Below, one piece after another: positions 30,031 to 37,984 of a stretch of 64,000 nt of DNA. This stretch comes from Saprospiraceae bacterium (lineage in GTDB: Bacteria > Bacteroidota > Bacteroidia > Chitinophagales > Saprospiraceae). Below the pieces are notes generated by a model, which was not told where the DNA came from, did no database searches, and saw only the letters and a list, made by a program, of their open reading frames with translations. Position 1 is the stretch's first letter. The number at the start of each line of letters is the position of its first letter. Location: the NCBI GenBank assembly GCA_028285545.1, contig JANQPA010000008.1, forward strand, positions 83,853 through 147,852, read 5' to 3'. The position numbers were made by a program, and so were the translations under genes.

Positions 30031-31399
30031 ATAAAACCACCTCTTCAATTTTGCCGCCTAATCTACTCTTTTCAGCCATAAAACACATCACATGACTCTC
30101 TACCGAAGCCTCAATAGAAGAAGAAAGTAAATCCGGATTTTCTTCGGCTACTGCCTGGGCCCAATTGGCCACTAAATTCCAATCCCCACCACCATGGCTA
30201 TCGCTATTCATGGACCATTCCGTCTTTTCTTTAGACAAAAAGTTAGTGTGAACAAACTGAGACATATCTCCTACTATATCTCCGTGACTACCCATAATTC
30301 GAGTTCTTCGGCCATGATAGGAAGTAAAAGCTTCCATATTGAAGGAGGCAGTAATTCTATCTTCAAACTGGATGCTGGCCACATAATGATCTGGCTGATC
30401 ATTTTCCATCTGGTACACGCAGCGACCATAATTAGTGGTACGCAGATATTCTAGTATGGCTTCACCATGTTTAGACCGGTCTTTCGGTAAATCAAATACA
30501 TAAGTTCTCTGACGATTATGGTAGTATATTTTCATAGCACTATAAGGGCAACTTCTTTCAACAGCACAGCCGTCCATACAGCGAGGGGTTGCGCCCTCAG
30601 GCATATTTCCTTTATGAAACCACTTTAAATTTCCGAAAGCAGATATTTTCTCACAGGGTTTTCCTACCATCCAGCGCAGGATATCCATATCATGGCAGGA
30701 TTTAGCCATAATTATTGGTGTAGTGGCCTTGCTATTATGCCAATTGCCGCGTACAAAGCTATGGGACATATGCACATGTTCAATTGGCTCAAAATGTTGA
30801 ATACTAATTAATTCTCCAATGCTTCCATTTTGAATAAGCTCTCGCAGTTTTATAAAATAGGGAGCGTAACGCAAAACATGGCAAACCGCCACAATCCGCT
30901 TGCTTTTTTGAGCCATCGCTAAAATATCCCGGCATTCTCTTTCTGTAGGCGCAATAGGCTTTTCAAGCAAAACGTGATAACCCATCTCCAGCGCTTTCAT
31001 ACAAGGGCCGTAATGCAGGTCATCTGGAGTGGTAATGATAATCGCATCAGCAAATTTGGGACGCTCAAAAACATGTTCCCAGGTAACAAAACTATGATCT
31101 GCCGGAATATTATGCTTTTGACAATAGCGCTCATTGCGGATGGGGATGGGTTCAGCAACTCCAACAATATCTAAGTGGCCAGAATATTCAGCTGCATAAT
31201 TACCATATACATTACCTCGATTCCCAGCACCAAGCGTTATGGCCGTAACTGGTTTGGCGGGCCTTGGATATATTGTTTTATCAGGTAGGTGCAAACGATT
31301 TCCCAGTTCATCAAATCCGTGTAATGAGTTGCTTAATAGACTGCCTGTAGCCAGGCCCATTGTTTTTAGTAGATTTCTGCGAGAGAGATTTTTTTTCAT
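30029..31399 (-). CDS. Gfo/Idh/MocA-family oxidoreductase with Tat signal
   Basis: The 456-residue protein begins with a twin-arginine export signal (SRRNLLKTMGLATGSLL). The Rossmann domain follows (about 45-175: VTAITLGAGNRGNVYGNYAAE, DAIIITTPDDLHYGPCMKALEMGYHVLLEKPIAPT). The EKP motif contains the lysine typical of this NAD(P)-dependent sugar dehydrogenase superfamily. A cysteine-rich insertion (PRCMDGCAVERSCPY) in the C-terminal domain is notable and may bind metal. Substrate domain strands contain HFEPIEHVHMSHSFVRGNWHN. Secreted members of this family act on sugars or glycosides by oxidation or transient oxidation. It is convergent with, and next to, the glycosidase genes. Confidence 0.88.
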   Translation of the reverse strand: MKKNLSRRNLLKTMGLATGSLLSNSLHGFDELGNRLHLPDKTIYPRPAKPVTAITLGAGNRGNVYGNYAAEYSGHLDIVGVAEPIPIRNERYCQKHNIPADHSFVTWEHVFERPKFADAIIITTPDDLHYGPCMKALEMGYHVLLEKPIAPTERECRDILAMAQKSKRIVAVCHVLRYAPYFIKLRELIQNGSIGELISIQHFEPIEHVHMSHSFVRGNWHNSKATTPIIMAKSCHDMDILRWMVGKPCEKISAFGNLKWFHKGNMPEGATPRCMDGCAVERSCPYSAMKIYYHNRQRTYVFDLPKDRSKHGEAILEYLRTTNYGRCVYQMENDQPDHYVASIQFEDRITASFNMEAFTSYHGRRTRIMGSHGDIVGDMSQFVHTNFLSKEKTEWSMNSDSHGGGDWNLVANWAQAVAEENPDLLSSSIEASVESHVMCFMAEKSRLGGKIEEVVL

Positions 31400-31742
31400 T
31401 TTTTATTTTACTTTGTTTCGTAGATCAAAAGTTCCATGGATCCGGGATTCCTTTATTGAAGATATGAATACTTATGAGCGCTTTTTTAGCACGCAACTTC
31501 CTCCGGTAGTAAGGAATTTCGCAGATTCGGCAAATTTATTCATCAAAATATTAGAGCATCGCAGAATCGTAATATCAAAGAAGCAGCACATTTTCACATC
31601 TACTAATTTACGCATTAAATTATCAAAGCTTTACAGTATTGTGGCATTATAGAATCAAATATTTAGCAAATCTTCGAATTAAACCATCAAATTATCATAG
31701 TATTGTAGAATCATAGTATCACAGCATCAAATCCATCAAACC
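31400..31742. other. AT-rich intergenic region with degenerate repeats
   Basis: About 340 bp without a gene. From 31545 to 31742 short, related phrases recur: ATCATAGTATC, TATTGTAGAATC, CATCAAATTATC, CATCAAA. This is a degenerate direct repeat tract of the kind often seen between Bacteroidota genes. No ORF or hairpin of note. Confidence 0.5.
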
Positions 31743-32666
31743 ATGGACACCTTAAAAAAGAAAACCCAAGAGAAATACCAACAGTCGCAACAAATGCTGT
31801 TCGAAGAAGCCGGCATCCAACCAAAATCTAAATTTATTGATACAAATGGTCCAGTCAAAACCATTCACTATTTAGAATTGGGTAAAGGCGACCCTCTTAT
31901 TTTTCTGCATGGAGGCGGGAGTCATGCCAGCGAATGGATTCCCATTCTTAAACATCTATCAGATTACTTCCATTGCTTTGTAGTGGACCGCCCAGGCTGT
32001 GGCCTAAGTGACCACATAAATTATCGAGGCCTCGATTACCGTCAAAGTGCCGTTGATTTTACTGGATCTTTAATGGATGCTCTTGGCTTGGAAAAAACCA
32101 GAATAATAGCCAATTCTATGGGAGGTTATTTTAGTATTTGTTTTGCCTTGGACTTTCCGGAAAGAGTAGAAAAATTGCTTCTGATTGGAGCACCTGCCGG
32201 GATGAATCATTTTATCCCTCCTCAGCTTCGCATTTTGGGGATTAAAGGACTGAATACTTTTCTTTTAAATACGGTCGGCAAGCCTAGTCCAAAAACGGTA
32301 AGAGACATCCACAAACAACTCATTGTAGCAGATATAAATAATGTATCTGATTTATATATTGAACATGGGTATCATGCTCAACTTATACCTGGTACTATGA
32401 AATCATTTGCTACTCTTCTGGAAAGTGTTTTGACTATGCGAGGATTTCGAAAAGAGCTCTACTTAGGAGATCAATTAGATCAGTTACAAATTCCCGTTCA
32501 TTTTATTTGGGGAGATCAGGATGTTTTTGAAAAACCAGAAACAGGCAGGCAGAAGGCAGCTGTGATTTTCGACCATAGTTTTGAGGTAATAGAGAATGCA
32601 GGTCATTTGCCCTGGTTAGATCAACCCGATCAGTGTGCCAGTCTTGCTGTTAAAAAATTACTATGA
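31743..32666 (+). CDS. Alpha/beta hydrolase
   Basis: A 307-residue cytoplasmic hydrolase with a complete catalytic triad: S125 in IIANSMGGYFS, D260 in WGDQDVF and H288 in NAGHLPW. The oxyanion region is FLHGGGSHASEW, and the conserved DRPGCGLSD follows strand 4. This resembles the MhpC / haloperoxidase-type alpha/beta hydrolases, whose members cleave esters, C-C bonds or other small substrates; the substrate is unknown. Its last codon overlaps the start of the next gene (ATGA at 32663), so translation is coupled to the truncated lipoprotein. Confidence 0.88.
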   Translation: MDTLKKKTQEKYQQSQQMLFEEAGIQPKSKFIDTNGPVKTIHYLELGKGDPLIFLHGGGSHASEWIPILKHLSDYFHCFVVDRPGCGLSDHINYRGLDYRQSAVDFTGSLMDALGLEKTRIIANSMGGYFSICFALDFPERVEKLLLIGAPAGMNHFIPPQLRILGIKGLNTFLLNTVGKPSPKTVRDIHKQLIVADINNVSDLYIEHGYHAQLIPGTMKSFATLLESVLTMRGFRKELYLGDQLDQLQIPVHFIWGDQDVFEKPETGRQKAAVIFDHSFEVIENAGHLPWLDQPDQCASLAVKKLL

Positions 32667-33220
32667 TTTTAAAAAATTATGGTCTTATCATTCTTTGTTT
32701 GATAATATGTTTTTCCTGCTCCGAATCATCCTCTCAAAAAAGGATCGAGGATAATGACTCTAAATCCAGGATTCTAGATTCCTTTTCAACTAAAGACACT
32801 TTAAAAAATTCGTTTTATTACTCTTTGGATAAGGGCATAAGCTGGAAATCCTTTCATGCAGGTCTTACTAAAGATGTACAAACTACTTTTATTGATACAT
32901 TGGGAGAACATCTAGTAATTGGTACAGAGGCACATGGCTTGTTCATTAGCCCCCAAAACACTCCTGACTGGAAACCTTTCGCTACCAATTTACCAGGCAA
33001 AAAAATTAGTGCTCTGCACATTAAAAATGGTATTTTATATGTTGGGGTTTTTAAAATGGGGATTTACCAAAGCAGAAATCGTGGACGGACTTGGGATGCG
33101 TTGAATGGTGATTTGCCAGATTTAAAACCGCTTTGGGCGGTTTGCAACCGCCTAAAAAAAACTGCTACAAATAACCCTTTAATGCCTTCAACCCCTTTTC
33201 TTTACAAAAGGGTTTCATGA
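32663..33220 (+). pseudogene. Truncated lipoprotein with BNR/sialidase-like repeats
   Basis: A signal peptide with lipobox C19 (LIICFSCSES) precedes two BNR-like repeats (YYSLDKGISWKSFHAGL and YQSRNRGRTWDALNGDLPD) from a beta-propeller protein of the sialidase/photosystem-stability type. A full propeller would need several more blades. After about residue 160 the reading frame runs into the antisense of the TetR gene (CNRLKKTATNNPLMPSTPFLYKRVS), and it overlaps that gene tail to tail by 56 bp. The gene therefore looks cut by a rearrangement that brought in the TetR end. Coupling to the hydrolase suggests an original two-gene operon. Confidence 0.6.
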
Positions 33221-33770
33221 TATTTGCTAGTACCCGCAAATAATGTCTAATCAAAGTTTTTTCTTCCAGCTTTTCAAAAGAAACAGCAGCTTCTGATATC
33301 CAGAATCTAAACAATAGAGTTTTAGCTGATATTAGGTAGGTTATTTCCTGTTCTGAAAGCCTGGACAAATAGCCGTTCTTGAATAATTTCTCCAAAATGG
33401 ATCTGATGGCTTTACTTCTCTTTTCCTGTACTCCCACATATTTACTCCTTATAGATTCATATTGGTTAAGCAGGTGAACGAAGCTTAGCAAAAGACATCG
33501 ATATTTAAATTGATTCTCAAAAAGTTTTTTCACTGTAATAAAATAATCCTCCAAGCTTAAAATATTTTCAATATGTATGGTCAAGGAATTGGTTTGAGAC
33601 AGCGTGTACCAAATTTCATATACCAGATCCTCTTTTTTGGGAAAATAATAGGTGATATTACCTAACTTGATATCCAAAGAGGCCGCTAATTCTCTCATGC
33701 CAACATATTCGATCCCTCTTTCATTATATAGGTTTAGGGCCTGGATTACAATTTTTTCTCTTAGTTTCAT
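33165..33770 (-). CDS. TetR/AcrR-family transcriptional regulator
   Basis: The 201-residue protein has a TetR HTH at residues 1-50: IVIQALNLYNERGIEYVGMRELAASLDIKLGNITYYFPKKEDLV, with the typical GNITYYFPKKEDL recognition-helix end. The C-terminal all-helical ligand domain (60-200) is diverged and its ligand unknown. Upstream are two TTGTC-N3-GACAA palindromes, one over the likely -7 box, so it probably represses itself. The serine hydrolase gene 34040-35413 is divergent and may share the control region. Confidence 0.9.
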   Translation of the reverse strand: MKLREKIVIQALNLYNERGIEYVGMRELAASLDIKLGNITYYFPKKEDLVYEIWYTLSQTNSLTIHIENILSLEDYFITVKKLFENQFKYRCLLLSFVHLLNQYESIRSKYVGVQEKRSKAIRSILEKLFKNGYLSRLSEQEITYLISAKTLLFRFWISEAAVSFEKLEEKTLIRHYLRVLANIMKPFCKEKGLKALKGYL

Positions 33771-33787
33771 TTAATTGGGGAAAAATT

Positions 33788-33831
33788 TTGTCAACGACAA
33801 GTATTTGTTAATTTTGTCATTGACAAAAGTA
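33788..33831 (-). promoter_or_regulatory. TetR operators and -7 box
   Basis: Two TTGTCNNNGACAA palindromes lie at 33788-33800 (TTGTCAACGACAA) and 33814-33826 (TTGTCATTGACAA), with centres 26 bp apart. The second overlaps TACTTTTG (complement of 33824-33831), a match to TAnnTTTG for the TetR gene. Binding there would block the promoter, consistent with autorepression. Confidence 0.75.
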
Positions 33832-34039
33832 CTAAATCCATATTACATTCACCATTGATCTTTATTCGATCTATAGTGACATCCTTTCGGCCCTCGAAAA
33901 CGCCTGGAACCAGGCCAATGGTGAAACCTTTGGCCACTTTTCTTTTCTTATTTGATCCTGTAATTTTCCTATCTTAGACAGTCTTTATTGATTGAAATTT
34001 GGCAGGTTCCTGTTAATTTTGAAAATTAAACTCATCACA

Positions 34040-35413
34040 ATGATCAAAAAAATACTCCTTGGTATACTTGTTATCCTTATTGGTGGTTTTTCTTATGCTT
34101 ATCTGACCTACTTTCCACAAATTCCAGCAGCCAATGGATATGTGGCCAAAACGATGTGTTCCTGCACTTTCATCTCAGGTCGTAGTCAGGAAAGCATCCA
34201 AAATGAGGACTTGGGAGAAAGCCCCTTTCACCTAACCAGCACCGAGATAGACCACGAAAATCAATCGGTTACTACCTCCATGTATGGTATGGCCCCACGA
34301 ACGGCCGTTTTTAGAGGGGACGTGGGTTGTATATTACTAGATGGTGATGATAATCATAAAATATCACTGGCCCTTAACCGGAGTACAAAAGCAAATATTT
34401 TACCTTCTTTCCAAAAAAGAGGTTTGGATACTCCTCCAGATTCTTCAGAAGCAAACCTTACCCAGCTTGAACAAGCTATCCAAAATGCTTTTGATCCTTC
34501 ATTAAGAATGGATAGTATCAAAACCAGGGCAGTTGTCGTAATGCATAAAGGACAAGTTATTGCTGAAAAATATGCTGAGGGTATTGATGCAGATACGGAG
34601 ATCCTGGGCTGGTCTATGACTAAAAGTATTACCTCTACTATGGTGGGCATCCTTGTCAAAAATGGCCTTATGAATCTAGAGGATAACAACTTATTCCCCG
34701 AATGGACAGATGAGCGAAAAGACATCAGCTTAAAAGATCTACTTCAAATGCAAAGTGGGCTTGATTTTGTGGAAGAGTATTCCCGTACACGCCTTTCTGA
34801 TGTTACCAAAATGCTTTTTACCTCCGAAAATGTTTTCGATCTTCCTGTTGCCAAAGAACTGAAATATCCTCCCGGAACGCATTGGTATTACAGCAGTGGG
34901 ACCACAAACTTATTATCAAAACTAGTAAAGAAAAAGTTATCGGAAGAAGCCTATTTGCGCTTGCCTTATGATAGTATTTTTAATCCAATTGGAATGAACA
35001 CCGCCATTATGGAAACCGATGAGACTGGAATTTATATTGGTTCTTCGTTTTGTTATGCAACACCCAGAGACTGGGCCAAATTTGGTCAACTTTACCTGCA
35101 GCAAGGCAATTGGAACGGGCATCAGGTTATTGACACCAGTTGGGTTGATTTTGTCCGCACACCCGCAGCGCACAGTAAAGGAAATTACGGAGGCCAATTC
35201 TGGTTGAATGTTAATAAAAGTAGACTAAAAGATGCCCCTGAAGACCTTTACTCCTGTAATGGACACTTGGGGCAATATGTATTGATCATTCCATCTTACG
35301 ATTTGGTCATTGTCCGGATGGGCCTGGCTTCTCCTCCTATTTTTGACCTAAACAAATTTGTAAAGGAAGTGCTGGATTGTTTTGATCCCATTTCTAAGGA
35401 AGCTGAAATTTAA
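34040..35413 (+). CDS. Serine hydrolase, class C beta-lactamase fold
   Basis: The product is 457 residues from the ATG at 34040 (an upstream TTG would add 16 residues before the membrane helix). An N-terminal anchor (IKKILLGILVILIGGFSYAYLTYF) precedes a ~140-residue extension with CSCTFISGRS. The beta-lactamase domain has the SxxK nucleophile S192 in GWSMTKSITSTMVG, a Tyr-containing second motif in WYYSSGTTNLLSKL, and a third motif around CNGHLGQYVLIIPS (HLG in place of KTG). Such proteins are esterases, peptidases or penicillin-binding-like enzymes; the substrate is unknown. It stands divergent from the TetR gene and may be its target. Confidence 0.87.
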   Translation: MIKKILLGILVILIGGFSYAYLTYFPQIPAANGYVAKTMCSCTFISGRSQESIQNEDLGESPFHLTSTEIDHENQSVTTSMYGMAPRTAVFRGDVGCILLDGDDNHKISLALNRSTKANILPSFQKRGLDTPPDSSEANLTQLEQAIQNAFDPSLRMDSIKTRAVVVMHKGQVIAEKYAEGIDADTEILGWSMTKSITSTMVGILVKNGLMNLEDNNLFPEWTDERKDISLKDLLQMQSGLDFVEEYSRTRLSDVTKMLFTSENVFDLPVAKELKYPPGTHWYYSSGTTNLLSKLVKKKLSEEAYLRLPYDSIFNPIGMNTAIMETDETGIYIGSSFCYATPRDWAKFGQLYLQQGNWNGHQVIDTSWVDFVRTPAAHSKGNYGGQFWLNVNKSRLKDAPEDLYSCNGHLGQYVLIIPSYDLVIVRMGLASPPIFDLNKFVKEVLDCFDPISKEAEI

Positions 35414-35464
35414 ATTGAGGAATTTCATTAGGTTCACCTAAATTTTCTCTATAATTTTCAATAA

Positions 35465-35590
35465 GGAGACAAGATAGAGACAGATAGAGACAAGATATTT
35501 CTATTTACTTCTATTTACTTCTATTTACTTCTATTTACTTCTATTTATCTCAATTTATCTCAATTTATCTCAATTTATCTCTATCTATCT
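35465..35590. repeat. Tandem decamer repeat tract
   Basis: From 35501 nine consecutive 10-bp units occur: CTATTTACTT four times, CTATTTATCT once, CAATTTATCT three times, then CTATCTATCT. Before it (35465-35497) is a GAGACAAGATA/GAGACAGATA purine repeat of opposite polarity. The tract lies between convergent genes and is not a CRISPR (units too short, no spacers). Confidence 0.9.
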
Positions 35591-35654
35591 CCCATTTTCT
35601 AAAAAATCAAACCACTTCAATAACCGAACTTTTTTGGAAGGAATGCCCAAATAC

Positions 35655-37685
35655 CTACCGATATTGATCAAACCAGGCCAAAATATGCTCCACTTTCGTA
35701 ATCAACTGACTAGGTCGATTAGCAATTAAATGATAAGCACCGGGTACTTGAACCAAGGCGGTTTCTATTTTTCTAAGTTTTAAGGCATGATACAACTGCT
35801 TAGCTTCGGATAAGGGCGTCCTTAAATCAGCAGTTCCCACCATAACCAAAGTTGGGGTTTGAATATTTCCAACCAAAGAGATCGGTGAAAACTTCCAGTA
35901 AGTTTCCGTTTCTTCCCAGGGCTGTCCAGGATATCGGGAATAAGCATAACCAAAATAATTATCTGCTGTTAGGGTTTTACTAATCCAATTCATCACTGGT
36001 TTGATAACTGCTGCTGAGCGGAAACGATTATTTTTACCAATCATCCAGGCTGTCATTATACCTCCTGCACTTCCTCCTGTAACAAATAGGCTGTCTTCTG
36101 ATACGTAACCTTTTGCAATTACAGCATCTACCCCATCCATCACATCATGGTAATCATCACCGGGATAATTATGATACAATAGATTACCAAACTCTTCCCC
36201 ATAACTGGTACTCCCTCTTGGATTAGGGTAAAAAACCACAAAACCTCCCGTAGCATACAGCTGGATTTCAGGAGAAAAGCGATCTCCATAGTTTGAGATG
36301 GGGCCGCCATGATTTTCAACCAATAAAGGATAAGATTTATTGGGATCAAAAAATGGAGGTTTAACAATCCAGCCTTGCACATCCCTTTGATCAACCGAGG
36401 ATTTGTACCAAATCTCTTCAACTTGCCCCAATGTTCTGTTTTTTAACAAAGGATCACTGAGCTGGGTAATCAGCCGTGGGTCCTTTTGTCCAGGATCTCT
36501 AATGGCTATTTCTGAAGGATGGTAGGGAGTGGTATGGGTAAAAGCAATTCTGCCACTTTTATTCACGGAAAAGGAGCCTCCTCCATACGGACGTGCCACT
36601 GTAGTACCTCCTACATCACTTGCAATAAGGCCAGTTTGACCATTAAGATTGGTGTATCCAATTTTGGTATTTCCTTTATCATCATATTGAAAGTATATTC
36701 TTCTGCCATCAGCACTCCATTTTGGACTGGAAATACTGCGGTCCAAATTGGTAGGAATTTCTCTTTTTCCGCTTCCATCCATATTCATCACATACAAGCG
36801 GGTCACCTGATAGGTTTGTACCTTATCGTCATAGCCTAAATAAGCAATTTGCTGTCCACTTGGAGATACAACAGGACTGTGATCCGGTCCTTTACGATCC
36901 GTAAGGGCTTTAATTTGACCATCCTCAACGGATACACTATAGATTTCCGAATTTCGAAAATCAAATTCCCAATCTTCATTTCTGTTGGTAGAAAACAGCA
37001 GGTGTTTGCCATCATTGGTCCAAACCGGTGTTCCTCGATGGTAAAAATCTCCAGAGGTAATTTGACGGGCCGCACCCCCTTCAGCTGGGATTACAAAAAA
37101 GTGGTTATACCCGGTTGGCATATACCCCGAACCATCTGCTTCATGTTTAAGGCGGGTTTCTACTTTTGCAGGAGCAGCCCACTGGGCACCAGCTGGTTTT
37201 TTATGTGGCCGCACCATTACTGCCGCAGGCGCAGGCACATGCATGGAAAAGGCCAAATGCTGGCCATCAGGAGACCAGCTCAAACCACTTGGTGAACGAT
37301 CGAGCTGAGATATTCTGGCATATCGACCATTTTCCAGCCAGTAAATAAATATTTCAGAACCCTGGTCTGTGGAACTGGTAAAGGCAATACGAGTTCCGTC
37401 AGGAGACCAACGGGGACTGGATTCATTCACATCGCGGCTGGTCAATTTGATATGTCCCGAACCATCCGACTTAATAAGCCAAAGCCTGGATTGACGGCGA
37501 TCTTTCATAATGTCCATTCCACGGCGTACATAAACAACATGTTGGCCATTAGGTGAGATTTGAGGATCGGCAGCCCATTCAAGTGCAAATACATCCATAC
37601 TTGAAAAGGCCGGTTTGTTCTGTCCCATCAAAACAGAGCTTGATAGGCCCATACAAAAACAGAATAGGATAAAATATTTTTTCAT
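35655..37685 (-). CDS. S9-family prolyl oligopeptidase-like peptidase, secreted
   Basis: The 676-residue protein has a signal peptide (MKKYFILFCFCMGLSSSVLMG-Q), then a TolB/WD40-like beta-propeller (about 35-390) with repeats such as DPQISPNGQHVVYVRRG, SPRWSPDGTRIAFTSS, GLSWSPDGQHLAFSM and SPKWSADGRRIYFQYDD. An alpha/beta hydrolase domain follows (about 410-676). The triad is S539 in GGSAGGIMTAW, D620 in GTADLRTPLSEA and H652 in GAYHLIANRPSQ. The order and length fit acylaminoacyl-peptidase / DPP-type S9C enzymes, which cut short peptides in the periplasm. A stretch HVPAPAAVMVRPHKKPAGAQWAAPAKVETRLKHEAD-type insertion follows the second blade pair. Confidence 0.93.
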   Translation of the reverse strand: MKKYFILFCFCMGLSSSVLMGQNKPAFSSMDVFALEWAADPQISPNGQHVVYVRRGMDIMKDRRQSRLWLIKSDGSGHIKLTSRDVNESSPRWSPDGTRIAFTSSTDQGSEIFIYWLENGRYARISQLDRSPSGLSWSPDGQHLAFSMHVPAPAAVMVRPHKKPAGAQWAAPAKVETRLKHEADGSGYMPTGYNHFFVIPAEGGAARQITSGDFYHRGTPVWTNDGKHLLFSTNRNEDWEFDFRNSEIYSVSVEDGQIKALTDRKGPDHSPVVSPSGQQIAYLGYDDKVQTYQVTRLYVMNMDGSGKREIPTNLDRSISSPKWSADGRRIYFQYDDKGNTKIGYTNLNGQTGLIASDVGGTTVARPYGGGSFSVNKSGRIAFTHTTPYHPSEIAIRDPGQKDPRLITQLSDPLLKNRTLGQVEEIWYKSSVDQRDVQGWIVKPPFFDPNKSYPLLVENHGGPISNYGDRFSPEIQLYATGGFVVFYPNPRGSTSYGEEFGNLLYHNYPGDDYHDVMDGVDAVIAKGYVSEDSLFVTGGSAGGIMTAWMIGKNNRFRSAAVIKPVMNWISKTLTADNYFGYAYSRYPGQPWEETETYWKFSPISLVGNIQTPTLVMVGTADLRTPLSEAKQLYHALKLRKIETALVQVPGAYHLIANRPSQLITKVEHILAWFDQYR

Positions 37686-37848
37686 AGATAGCTTTTTTAA
37701 ACAACTTCACTATAGAATAACCAAATATAAAACCCTAAATCTATTTAATAAAAGCCATTCTTAATTTTAGTTTTCTTTCACCAGGATGACTGCGCAAATT
37801 AATGGTAATTAAATTGTAACCTGATGAAAAAACTCAGGTTTACCTGAA

Positions 37849-37950
37849 ATGATGGCCTATGATGCCAAAATAAAAAGGATAACCAATAAATACACTGCCC
37901 TTGTGCAGCTCGAATTAATGATTAAACGGCTGTCTAAGATTGGCAAATAA
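37849..37950 (+). CDS. Possible small protein, 33 residues
   Basis: An ORF with tandem ATG starts encodes MMAYDAKIKRITNKYTALVQ and a further 13 residues ending KIGK. The composition is amphipathic and lysine-rich. It stops 34 bp before the following serine hydrolase gene. It may be a small helical peptide, a leader peptide or chance. A small hairpin (CTCAGG-TTTA-CCTGA) lies just before it. Confidence 0.25.
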   Translation: MMAYDAKIKRITNKYTALVQLELMIKRLSKIGK

Positions 37951-37984
37951 GGAATCAATCTAGCAGAATATTAAATCTTTTCAC

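Noticed and set aside
31239..31652. Plus-strand 137-codon ORF over the start of the oxidoreductase gene
   Set aside because: It is antisense to a well-supported Tat signal and continues into the repeat-rich gap; no family resemblance.
35465..35590. Possible CRISPR-like array
   Set aside because: Units are 10 bp with no spacers and no cas genes are nearby.
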